Below, piece after piece: positions 52,880 through 64,000 of a stretch of DNA of 64,000 bases. The notes under the pieces are model-generated. The model saw only the letters and a list, made by a program, of their open reading frames with translations, was not told where the DNA came from and did no database searches. Source of the stretch: Diaporthe sp. PMI_573 (lineage: Eukaryota; Ascomycota; Sordariomycetes; Diaporthales; Diaporthaceae); contig JAJTUP010000111.1 in NCBI GenBank assembly GCA_021399435.1, positions 114,893 through 178,892 on the forward strand, read 5' to 3'. The position numbers and the translations under genes are program-made. The stretch's first letter is position 1. The number at the start of each line of letters is the position of its first letter.

Positions 52880-53349
52880 ATCCTCTCGCTTACTGGCACG
52901 AAAAGCGATTCAAGTATCCAAACTTGTCTCGAATGGCGCTTGATTTTCTCACAATACAACCCATGTCTGCAGAGTGTGAGCGTCTTTTCTCAGCAGTAGG
53001 TCGGATGGTGAGCCCTCTGCGCCACCAACTTGAAGCCCAGATTATCGGGATGTGCCAGGTATTGCGGTCATGGCTGAGGGCGGGTATTATTCATGATTTA
53101 GATCCCTTCTTTATCTCGATAGATGAAGAAAGAGCCAATCTCGAATTGGCTCCGATGTCAGATCAACAACTTGAAGAGTGGGCAACACAGTGGCTTACTC
53201 AGGTGGCGAGTTGTTCAAGACGAGATGGAAGCCAGTTGGAGATAGTCTCTCTTGGAGCCTGGAACAGGGCACTTAGGTGGGCAAGGGCTTCGGGAATAGC
53301 TTCGCCATCACGAATTGAGGCACTTGCCAATCCACCCAATCCACCCTAA
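52880..53349 (+). pseudogene. hAT transposase C-terminal fragment in the divergent promoter
   Basis: The plus strand encodes YPNLSRMALDF-like sequence, then LTIQPMSAECERLFSAVGRM, VSPLRHQLEAQIIGMCQVLR and a tail ending RIEALANPPNPP. It matches 39291-39650 through the dimerisation domain. Sequence 3' of it (53340-53460) repeats AGTGGAT/ATCCACT, resembling the hAT end region near 15000-15100. The fragment therefore includes a real element terminus but lacks the catalytic half. Confidence 0.75.
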
Positions 53350-53760
53350 TCCACGACAGCCTCCAGTGGATCCACTATGCTGAGACATTCAGTGGATTAT
53401 GATCCACCCACTCCACTCGAGCAGCCAGTGGATTGAGTGGAGTGGCTTTCAACCCTGCTCCACAGGGCTGAGCGAAATGTGGCAGACCGCTTTCCCGCAG
53501 CCCGATAGACCAGCTCAAATACTTTGACATAAATCTTCGAGAGAATCTCTCTAGTTTGAGAGCTGGAGACGCAACGACCAACCCCCGAAAAGCATGGAGG
53601 CAATCCTGTAGGCAGCCGATAGATATTCCTCACTTTGACCAACTGTCGCCACATTCACTTTGACTCAATTCTCGCCACACTCATTTGTTCTCACCCGAAT
53701 GCTTCACCCATTGTCGTATATCATCGTGGACAACATAATAATTCAATACCTCTCAAGAAA
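53350..53760. promoter_or_regulatory. hAT end motifs and proximal PKS-NRPS promoter
   Basis: The left 120 bp carry AGTGGAT/ATCCACC repeats from the hAT terminus. The remaining about 300 bp lead to ATG 53761, with a CA-rich leader containing CAACATAATAATTC. The native proximal promoter of the synthase is therefore short, or lies beyond the insertion. Confidence 0.45.
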
Positions 53761-56700
53761 ATGCCTTCGGCCCCTATTTCTGCGTGTAGCAGCGCGGGAG
53801 AAGCCATCGCCATCATTGGTAGTGGGTGCCGTTTCCCCGGCGAAGCAAACTCCCCATCCAAGCTCTGGGAGCTCTTGAACTCGCCTCCAGACCTATCAGT
53901 CCCAGTACCGACATCCAGGCACGGTCTGCTTAACCCGTCGGGCTCTTACCACAAGAGCAACTCGTACCATGGTCACCACAATGTCAAGGGCATGAAGTCG
54001 TATTTTCTCACAGGCGAGGGAGTGGAGCGCAAATTCGACGCGGGCTTTTTTGGCGTTAAGCCGGTCGAGGCGAATGTCATGGACCCACAGGTCCGCATCC
54101 TGCTCGAAGCTACGTATGAGGCTCTTGAGAATGCGGGCCAGACCATCGAGAGTCTGCAGGGCTCGGACACAGGCTGCTATGTAGGTCTGATGCTGGGCGA
54201 ATATGAGCAGGCTAGTAAGTTCTGACCGTTTCTTCGTTTTATTCGGTTGTGACTATCCTTTTTTCCTGGTTCAAGCAAGCACTGTTACTGACTACGAATA
54301 TCAAAGTGATGCGAGACCCTGAGAGCGTTGGCACCTACCATCTCACCGGTACCTCCCGCGGTCTCATGTCTAACCGGCTATCATATTTCTTTGACTGGCA
54401 CGGCCCATCGATGACAATCGACACAGCATGCTCATCTAGTCTAATAGCCGTCCACCAGGCTGTTCAGCTCCTCCGGACGGGCCAATCCCGTGTGGCCATC
54501 GCGGCTGGATCGAACATGCTACTTGACACAAACATTTATGTCAGTGAAAGTAATCTGCAGATGCTGTCCCCTGATGGGCAGTCGCGCATGTGGTCTGCCG
54601 ACGCAAACGGATACGCCCGTGGTGAAGGTGTAGCTACCATCATCATGAAACGCCTTAGCGATGCTATCGCCGACGGGGACGATGTCCTGTGTGTCATCCG
54701 CGAGACGGGCACCAACCAGGACGGAAAAACTCCTGGACTGACTATGTGAGTATAGCTCTATTGGTCAGGAGGCTTGTCATGAATCTGACCCATTGACACC
54801 TTTCTCAGGCCGAGCTCGAAAGCTCAAGATGCTTTGATCCGCGACACATACCACCGGGCCGGTCTCGATCCCAAGAACCCGGCAGACCGACCTCAATTCT
54901 TTGAGGCGCACGGAACCGGAACTCCGGCAGGAGACCCGATAGAAGCTGCTGCCATCCATTCTGCCTTCTTTGGAGGCGGTGATCCTGCTGACACCAGCAA
55001 CACCATGCTGGTCGGGAGTATCAAGACCATCTGTGGCCACACTGAGGGCACCGCCGGCGTCGCTGGTATTTTGAAGGCTGCTCTCTCATTGCACCACTCG
55101 ATTGTGTCGCCAAACTTGCTTCTGAAGGAATTGAACCCTAAACTGAAACCCTTTGCCGGTCAGTTACGCATTCCGACGACCGCATTGCCGTGGCCTGCTG
55201 TAGAGGCTGGGCAGCCACGACGAGCCAGTGTAAACAGCTTTGGATTCGGAGGTTCAAATGCACAGTAAGTATCATACTATCACACATCTCTTTTTAGGAC
55301 TTGAGTTCCCAGTCCTGGTCACTGCTAACCCGTGCTTGTAGTGTGATCCTGGAGAGCTACACGCCATCGGACGGCGACGCATCATCGGGCCAGGGAGCCG
55401 AAGACGTGCCTGTCTTCACTCCGTTTGTATTCTCTGCAGCTTCTGAGAAGTCGCTGAAGAAGTACATAGAGTCCTTCGCGGCTTACCTTGAGGCCAACCT
55501 AGACTCGTTCTCCAGTGCAAGTAGCCTCCGTCACCTCGCCTACACATTACACACCCGCAGGAGCAGATTTCAGTATGCAACTGCGGTCGCCGCTTCATCT
55601 GCCGCAGAACTACTTGGGAAGCTGAGAGAGAAGCTTCAAAATCAAGGACCCGAGAAGCCAATTGGCCTCCGCGCAAATCGCGATTTGGACCACCGGAAGC
55701 CCGTCGTAATCGGCGTCTTCACTGGTCAAGGCGCTCAGTGGGCTCGTATGGGCGCCGAACTCCTTGCCACATCTGCCGCTGCAGACGGCATGTTCTCAAA
55801 ACTTGAGGCTCGTCTCGCCTGTCTACCTGCAGCGGATCGCCCAGCCTGGTCCCTGAAGGAAGAGCTCCAACGTTCCGGACCTACCTCACGAGTTGCTGAA
55901 GCTGAATTGTCTCAGCCACTCTGCACAGCTGTCCAAGTTGTGCTGGTAGACATTTTGCGCGCTGCTGGAGTCGAATTTGGGGCTGTGGTAGGCCACTCTT
56001 CCGGAGAAATTGCGGCTGCTTATGCCGCCGGTTTGATCTCCGCTGACGACGCAATATGCATCGCATACTACCGAGGTTTCCACGGAAGATTAGCTGGTGC
56101 CACCAACGGCCAACCTGGTGCCATGTTGGCAGCTGGAACATCAGCCGAGGACGCTGCCGAGATCCTCGAGGAGTTCGAAGGCCGTGCTCGGGTTGCATGC
56201 TACAACTCCAGCTCCAGCGTCACGCTTTCCGGTGACGAGGATGCTTTGCAAGAAATCAAGGTCGTTCTGGACGACGAGAGCAAGTTCGCACGAATGCTTA
56301 AGGTGGAGAAGGCTTACCACTCGCATCACATGCTCCCATGCGCAGAAGCCTACCGCAACTCGGTCAAGGCTCTGAACATTTCTGTTGCTCAGCCAGATGG
56401 CCGGTGCACTTGGATTTCGAGTGTTTCTGGACAGAAGATTTCAACTGGTGCTCAGCTGGACATGCTCACAGGAGAGTACTGGGTCGACAATCTTACCAGC
56501 CCCGTCTTATTTATGCAAGCTCTGAAGAAAGCTTGCGAAGCACACGGCGGTGCGTACGACCTGGCTATCGAGGTTGGCCCGCACCCAGCGCTCCAGGGCC
56601 CGGCTCTGCAGACTATCAAGGAAGCCACAGGGCAGACAATTCCTTACACAGGACTTTTGAAGAGAGGCGCTGCAGATCTGACATCGTTAGCAGATGGGCT

Positions 56701-59700
56701 TGGCCAGGCGTGGGTCCATCTCGGTCGCGGCTCCTCCCTGAATCTTCAAGAGCTCGATCAGTTCATCTCGTCTGGTGCGCCATCGAAGCTGGTCAAGGAT
56801 CTTCCCACCTATGCTTGGGACCACGACACGGACTACTGGCATGATTCCAGATATGCCAAGGCGTACTTCTCTAGAAGCAAGAACCATGAGCTGCTCGGCC
56901 ACTTGGCACCCGATTGCAACCCCGACCAAGAGCTACGATGGCGCCAGATACTGATTCCCAAGGAGTTCCCCTGGATCAACGGCCACAAGCTGCAGAACCA
57001 GATGATCTTCCCCGGTGCCGGGTACGTGTCCCTCGCGATCGAGGCCTGTCGTGAGCTTTTGAAGATGTCCTCGGAGTCAGCGATACTCATTGAGGTCCAC
57101 GACGTCGACATCGTCAATGCTTTGACCTTTGACGGTGATGACTCCAAGGTCGAGACCATCTTCCGCCTCTCTGAGATCACCCGTAACGAAGGCGCAGGTA
57201 AGGACAGCCATGGCACCATCACGGCTAGGTGGCAATTCTCAAGTGCGCATTTTGGTTCTGTGAACAGGCAGGGCGACACGAACCTGCGCACGCTGTCCCG
57301 CGGTGTTGTCAAGATCACTCTCGGAAGCGCATCTGCCACAGCGCTGCCTGCTCGCGGCCCACGCCCTGATAATTGCCTCCCCCTCAACGCCGATGACTTT
57401 TACGACTCGCTTCGCCAGATGGAGTACGAGTACTCTGGCCCCTTCCCTGCCTTGACCGGGCTGCACAGAAAGCTCGGCACGGTGACTGGCTACGTCGAGA
57501 ACATGGAAGACCCAGACTCGGAGCTTCTCGTTCACCCAGGCATGCTCGACGCGGTATTCCAGTCCGTCCTGCTTGCACACTCGGCGCCATACGATGGAAG
57601 TCTTTGGTCCATGCACGTTCCGAGGACCATCGATCGAGTTGTCGTCAACCCCCTCCTCTGTGAGATCGACAAGATCAAGGGCAAGCTTCTGCCTTTGGAT
57701 TCGTTCCAGGTGCCAACGGTCAACACCATCAAAGGCGACATGGACGTATTTCCTCCCGAGGTTGAGCTCCCTGGTGCCGCGCTCACAAATGCCATGATAC
57801 AAGTCGAAGGGCTTGACTGTGTTCCGTTCTCACAAGCCATGGCTCATGACGACAAGCAAGTCTTTTCTGTTGTGGAATGGAACTCAGCTGAACCTGATGC
57901 CGCGGGTGCTGCTTGGGATATGGACCCCACCACCGAGCAGAAAGAACTCGCGCACTTCCTCGAGCGGCTCTCGTTCTATTATTTACAGAACCTCCAGCGC
58001 TCCATATCCGAGGACGATCCGTGCCGGAAGCCTGATGCGCCTCTCAGTGGCATGTTCGGCATGGTCAAGCACATCGAGTCTCTGATTGCTGGTGGCCAGC
58101 GACCGTTCTGGAGAGCGGAGTGGAACAACGACACCCATGAGTCCATCTTGGCCGCTTCGCAGCCGTACCTCGAGTCTATTGACTTCAAAATGGTCAGGGA
58201 GATCGGAGGGAATCTGGTGGACATCGTCAAGGGCACCAAGTCGGCTATTGAGGTGGCCATGAAAGACAATCTCCTCAACGAGCTCTACCCCAACGCCCTG
58301 GGAATGAAAGAGTGCACAATATACCTCGCCCGGCTCATCAAGCAAATGACCCATCGCTACCCACACCTCAACGTCCTAGAGATCGGCGCCGGCACCGGAG
58401 GCTCCACGAAAGCCATCATGAAAGCCGTCGGCGACAGCTTCTCGTCGTACACCTACACAGACATTTCGTCCGGGTTCTTCCCCGCAGCACAGGAGATCTT
58501 CAAGGAGCAGTCCTCACGCATGACGTACAAGGTCCTCGACATCGGAAGGGACCCGGTAGACCAGGGTTTCCCCACGGGGCAGCAGTACGACCTGATCATC
58601 GCGTCCATGGTCCTGCACGCGACGCCGTCCATCAGGCGGACACTGGCCAACGCGAGGAAGCTGCTCAAGCCGGGCGGATACCTCGTCGCCATGGAGGGTT
58701 TCAGCAACGACGTGGCGCGCACCGGCCTCGTCTTCGGCGCGTTCGTCGGGTGGTGGTTGGGCGCCGATGAGGGTCGTGTCCTGGGCCCTCATGCCACGGT
58801 GGCGGAATGGGACGGGCTACTCCGTGAGACTGGGTTCTCTGGCTGCGATAGCATGACGCCGGTAGTTGATCCGCTGTTCTGCCACACGACTGTCTTCGTG
58901 TCTCAGGCTGTGGATGCGCGTGTCAATTACCTTCGCGACCCGCTGGCTTCTTGTGTCACCGCACCAGCATTCAATGATTTGAAGCTTGATCGTTCTTCGG
59001 ATCTGATTCTCGTTGGCGGTAGAGCACCTGCCAGCAGTGCTTGCGTGTCTCAGTTGATGCTCATCCTGCAAGAATATTGCGCAAAAGTTACCCCGGTCCA
59101 GACTCTTGCTGAAGTTGCCGGCCTGAATCTATCGTCCACGACCACCATCTTGAGTCTCTCGGATCTCGATGAGCCTCTGTTCGAAAAGCTTGCCGAGCGT
59201 GAATTTGAGGCTACGAAGAAGATTCTGGAGAGCGTCGGCTCTGTTCTCTGGGTCACCCAGGGGCGTCGTGCTGCAAACCCCGTCACGAACATGACAGTTG
59301 GCATGGTCCGCACTGTGCTCCTCGAGGTCCCCACCCTTGCTTTCCAATTCTTGGATTTCGAGGATTCCAAGAACCTAAGCGCCAGTAATATTGCGGAAGT
59401 GCTCCTCCGCTTCAAAGCCGGAGTAGCCTGGCAGCAGGAAGATAGTACCCTTGCAGCCTCCGGGGATATGCTCACGACCATCGAACGCGAGATCGTGCTC
59501 GACGAGCGCGGCCAGATGCTCATCCCACGAGCCTTGCCCAACAAGAACATGAATGATCGGTACAACTCGTCTCGCCGTGCCATACATAATGAGGTGGCTC
59601 TCGCCGATGGCGATTGTGTCACTCTTATCAGGGACGAGGGACGAAATGAATATTACCTTGGGCCGTCTGATAGGCGCACCGCAGTAGATAACTCTCTACT

Positions 59701-62700
59701 CGTCACGCACTCACTCCTTCTTTCTATTCGAGTCGAGGGTCTTGGATATGCTCATATCAGTCTCGCAAAGGACAAGAACTCGAGCACATCTCAAATCGTA
59801 CTTTCGAGTCACGTCTCTTCTTTCCTCGAGCCTGTGGCGGGAGTGCCATCTGTGCCAGTCAGCGCAGCTAAAGCCATCTCTCTCAAGAACGCGGACTCGA
59901 GCGCACAATTCCTTCGCCTAGTTGCGCTGAATATGCTCGCTATGAACATAATCGGCAGCATGTCACCGGGCACGCAGCTTGTGATGTACGAGCCAGAGTC
60001 CGCATTTGCGAAGATACTCCAGAGGGAAGCCAAGAGTCGAGGTGTCGGAGTCACCATCCTGACATCGGCCATGAGTAGTGACAGGTGCCAGCTCCTGGGT
60101 TGGGTACCAGTCCACGCTCAGTGTCCGTCGCGTGTTCTCCGAAATATGCTACCAAAGAATGCATCGGTGTTCCTCAACTGTGAGGGTGGGCGGCACTTGG
60201 GAGACGACGTGGGTACTGCGGCTCGCATAGTCGCTCATCTCTCATCACGATGCAAGATCGTTTCCGTCGAAGACCTGTTCGATAAGACGGCTTGGATCAA
60301 ACCTGCCAATGCACAAACCGCTGGAGCTGACACACACGCACGACTGGCGAGCGCCGTCAAGCACGCTCAAGATGATAACATTTCAACGTCCACTGTCGAT
60401 GTCAAGGTTATTCCCGTCAGCCACATCGCAGGAGCAAGTTCTGCTGAAGCGGGACTTGACAGGAAGACAGAACAAGCCACGGTTGTGGAGTGGAACCAGC
60501 CGCTCACCGTTCCTATCAAGGTTCGCCCTATTGATGATCAGCCACTCTTCGTTGATTCTAAGACCTACTGGCTGGCTGGTCTCAGCGGTAATGTCGGCTT
60601 ATCCCTCGCGGAATGGATGATAGGCCACGGGGCCAGGCACATAGTCATCACCAGTCGCAACCCTAAGGTCTCCGCCTCATGGTTGGAGCGCATGGCTGCC
60701 CGCGGAGCCGTGGTCAAGGTACTCGCCAACAACCTGACGGATCTGAAGCAGACACAGTCTCTGTACCATGACATATGCGCCGTGATGCCCCCAGTCGGCG
60801 GAGTCGCCCAAGGCGCCATGGTCCTCGAAGACACGGCTTTCCGGAACATGACACGCGAGGCGATGGACAAGGTGCTGCAGCCCAAGGTCCAGGGGAGTAT
60901 CGTGCTGGACGAGCTGTTCCGCGACAACAAAGATCTCGACTTCTTTGTGTTCTTCTCATCGCTCGTAGGCGTCCTCGGTAACGCAGGGCAGGCCAACTAC
61001 TCAGCCGCCAACCTGTTCATGACGTCCCTCGCCGAGCAGAGGCGTCGCCGTGGCCTCGCAGCATCAGTCATGCACATAGGTCCCATCCTGGGTGTCGGCT
61101 ACGTCTCGCAGAACAGCCAGGCGTCCAAGGCAATCTTCTCGCGCGCCTCGGGCCTCCAGTTCGTCTCGGAGCGTGATCTGCACCAGCACTTTGCCGAGGC
61201 TGTCGTCGCCGGCCGGCCTGGGCTGAACGGGCCCCTGGAGATCGCCACGGGTCTGATGAGGGTGCCTGCAAGCCCGGAGAAGAAGCCTTTCTGGTTTTCT
61301 AATCCGATCGCCACGCACTTCATCATGAATAACACTGGTGGCGCTGCGGACTCTTCCTCGAAGACGTCGGAGTCCAAGGCATCTGTCAAGGCCCTGCTCC
61401 TGCAGGTCAAGACACCTGGCCAGGTGACCGATGTGCTCAGGAATGCGTTCAGGCAGGTCATTTGCGCGCTTTTCCATCTTGGGGCTGCTGACATGGACGA
61501 AGATACCAAGTTCATGACCTCCTCGCTTGATGAGATGGGCCTTGATTCCCTTCTGGCTGTTGAGATCAGGACGTGGTGGATGAAGACCGTCCAGGTCAAC
61601 ATCTCGGTTATGAAGATCCTCTCGGGCCTCACGATCGGCGAGCTGATTGCTCTCGCTCAGCAGAACCTGTCTTCCGATCTCACTCCGCTTATGAACGCTT
61701 CTCCCGAGGCTGAAGAGGACAAGAACATTCCCGAGGTCAAGGTATCCAGTGACACGCCGGCGGAGAGTAGCGATGTTACGTCGAAAGAAGCAACCACATC
61801 AGCCTCATCCGAGTCCGGAGACTCGCCCATCATGACCCCTTTTTCAGAGCCGGAAGAACCTGAGACAACGGTCAAAGACGTCGTATGTTCCAATCCACTT
61901 CCCATGGTCACAAAGTGGATGGACCTGTCGTTCAGTCAGCAAGTCTTTTGGTTCGTTCTGACTTTCCTAGAAGATCGAGCAGGTCTGAACCACACTGGAG
62001 CCTTCCGCCTGACTGGCCCGCTTCGCGTGGGCGACCTCGAGCAAGCGATTATGCGCCTCGGACAACGCCACGAGTCTCTTCGCACGTGTTTCAAGTCGGA
62101 TGAGAACGGACAGCCAAGACAAGGCGTCTTCGAGCCGAGCCAGCTGCGTCTGGAGCGCAGACGCATCGCCGATCAAGGCGAGGCTGCGGAGGTGGCCGAG
62201 GACTTGCAGAGCTACTGCTACGACCTCGAGCGCGGAGAATGCTTCCGAGCAATCCTCCTGGAGCTCTCTCCCACCGTCAACTTCGTGGTGTACGGTACAC
62301 ACTCCCTAGTCCTGGATGGGCTATCATCCGTCGTCCTCACGCGGGAGCTGCAGCACCTGTACGACAGCGACACGTCCGCCCTCACCCCAGCCAGCGCCAT
62401 CTGCCAATACCCAGCCTTCGCCCAGCGCCAGCTCGACGCCTTCAGGAACGGCGACCTGGAAGCCAGCCTACGCTTCTGGCGGGTCGAGTTCTCAACCTGC
62501 CCGGCGCCGCTGCCCGTCCTCGGCGTCTCCTCGGCCGTCAGTCGGCCCGTGCAGAAGCGGTACGAGAACCAGCGGGCTGACCTGCGCATCGACGCGGGCA
62601 CCAAGGCAGCAGTATGGCGCGCCTGTAAGACCCACCGCGTTCGACCGTTCCACTTCTTCCTGGCTGCGTTCCGGGCGCTGCTGGCGCGGTGGGCGGCTGA

Positions 62701-64000
62701 CGCCGAGGAGGTGTCTGTCGGTATTGGTGATGCCAACCGGTCGCATGAGGGCGCGATGGGGAGCCTGGGCCCGTATATCAACCTGCTCCCGCTGCGATTC
62801 TCGAATGACCCCGCGCAGGTGTTTGGGGACGTGTTGGGCGAGACGAAGGGCAAGGCTGATTCTGCGTTGGCGCATTCTGATGTTCCTTTCCAGGTTCTGC
62901 TGAATGAGTAAGTTCAATGTCATAACATCATTTCTAGAGCAAAGTCCAGGCGGAGATACTGACAAAAGACCCCAATAGCCTCGGCGTCCCTCGGTCAGCG
63001 AGCCACACGCCGATCTTCCAGACGTTCTTCGACTACCGACAGGGAATGCGCAAGAAGCAGCCCTTCGGCAATTGTGAGCTCGAGATGCTGTCGTTCCAGG
63101 CTTCCAAGGTCCCGTATGACTTGGCGCTGGATATCATTGATGATGCGGGCGATGGCGACTGTCTGCTGATGCTTATCGTGCGCGAGGATATGTACTCGAA
63201 GCAGGATGCTGAATTATTGCTCAAGAGCTATGGTCAGCTGGTGAAGGCTTTTGCTGAGAGTCCTGGTCTCTCGTTTGCCGAGCCGGACATGTTTGAGAAG
63301 GCTGACGTGGAGAGAAGCCTGACATTTGGGCGAGGTTTGTGATCTTCCCCTTATTTTCTTTTTCGTCGCTGGACAGTCATAATTATTTAATCGTAAAACG
63401 CCGGAATAATTTGCTAACAATGACTCTCAGGTGAGTTCCTTCCGTCCCAATGGGCAGAAAAGACTGTCATTGCACGAGTGGAAGCAATCGCGCAGTCGTA
63501 CCCAGACCAGATTGCTGTAAAGTTGCCCCACGGTGGCAAGTCCATGACTTACAGGCAAATGATGGCCAAATCCCATGCCATTGCGGCGGACCTACAGGCC
63601 AAAGGTTGCACTCGCGGCAGCGTCGTCGCCGTGTACCAAGAGCCATCGCCCGACTGGCTCTCCTCGGTCCTCGCCGTTTTCAGCATCGGCGCCATCTGTG
63701 TGCCTTTCGACGCAGGCACGCCAACAAAGCGTCTGCTAGACATGGCTCGCGACAGCCAAGTCAGCATCATCGTCGTCGATTCTGAGCTTGAGGCAACGGC
63801 GGCCAGCGAGCTCCTTGTTGATGGGGCAGCGAAGGGAATTATCAGCGTCGACCGGTGTGTTGATGTCGACGAAAGGGCGGTGGCAGCAATATCTGCTGCT
63901 CTTCCTAATCCCGAGGACCCAGCCATGATTCTCTACACCAGCGGGTCGACAGGAAATCCCAAGGGCATCGTCCTCAGACACAGCGGCTTTCGGAACTGGG
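53761..64000 (+). CDS. hybrid PKS-NRPS, partial at window end (about 3,280 aa visible)
   Basis: Exons: 53761-54214, 54307-54745, 54809-55264, 55342-62907, 62979-63334, 63431-64000 (continues). Phases agree at every junction. Domains: KS with Cys193 (DTACSSS), His332 (EAHGTGT) and His375 (CGHTEG). AT with GQGAQ at about 575 and GHSSGE at about 667. DH with His about 996 ([12 protein letters not shown]; the usual Gly of HxxxGxxxxP is Asn) and DAVFQ about 1185. C-methyltransferase with [11 protein letters not shown] about 1463. A silent ER-like region about 1650-2150 without a nucleotide-binding glycine motif. KR with [13 protein letters not shown] about 2197 and NYSAAN about 2337. ACP with GLDSLLAVE about 2519. 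Condensation domain about 2646 on, with THSLVLDG (first His of HHxxxDG is Thr, the catalytic second is kept). Adenylation domain with [11 protein letters not shown] about 3259. It should build a reduced, C-methylated polyketide and amidate it with an amino acid, needing a trans-ER. The thiolation and release domains lie beyond the window. Confidence 0.95.

Noticed and set aside
56338..62903. Frames of 80-195 codons inside the PKS-NRPS on both strands
   Set aside because: All overlap the long in-phase exon 4 with recognisable domains; they are shadow frames of G+C-rich coding sequence.
1..64000. tRNA or rRNA genes
   Set aside because: I saw no cloverleaf with a plausible anticodon loop or ribosomal core sequence by eye. 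A tRNAscan run would be decisive.

Overview
The window reads as a filamentous ascomycete (Pezizomycotina) chromosome segment. Coding sequence is cut by 50-95 bp introns with GT donors, CTAAC/CTGAC-type branch sites and AG acceptors. The gene content (multi-domain PKS-NRPS, P450, MFS exporter, PDDEXK-like protein) and the transposon load (pogo/Fot1, hAT, Tc1/mariner, Helitron) are typical of such fungi. Several relics carry TGG-to-TAG changes in the sequence context of repeat-induced point mutation (RIP). I cannot name a species.

Layout. 0.5-5.1 kb: a decayed Helitron Rep reading frame beside a MYND zinc-finger remnant. 5.8-6.3 kb: a small two-exon gene. 7.0-9.3 kb: an apparently intact Fot1/pogo element with perfect 172-bp inverted repeats. 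9.3-17.5 kb: a transposon graveyard of pogo and Tc1/mariner relics, a stop-broken unknown gene, and a hAT 5' half cut by a deleted pogo copy. 17.9-19.8 kb: a three-exon PD-(D/E)XK nuclease-like gene. 20.8-23.3 kb: a probably intact hAT element whose 673-aa transposase is split by one intron. 24.0-26.4 kb: an 800-aa Ulp1-like protein with Ser at the nucleophile position. 26.9-27.0 kb: a 32-bp minisatellite. 27.7-32.6 kb: host-gene debris (truncated Pcl-type cyclin, two unknown genes, a DDHD-lipase relic, a pogo N-terminus). 33.0-34.8 kb: a complete five-exon cytochrome P450. 36.7-38.0 kb: an intact FAD-dependent monooxygenase. 39.3-49.6 kb: more hAT and pogo pieces among small hypothetical genes.

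50.4-64.0 kb is the left part of a secondary-metabolite cluster. A 14-TM MFS exporter (minus strand) diverges from a giant hybrid PKS-NRPS (plus strand, six exons visible, truncated by the window end in the adenylation domain). The order is KS-AT-DH-MT-(silent ER)-KR-ACP-C-A. This architecture normally makes a methylated polyketide joined to an amino acid and uses a separate trans-acting enoyl reductase, which is not in the window. The P450 and FAD monooxygenase 13-20 kb to the left could be tailoring enzymes now separated from the core by transposon debris; that is inference. A hAT C-terminal fragment sits in the divergent promoter between exporter and synthase.
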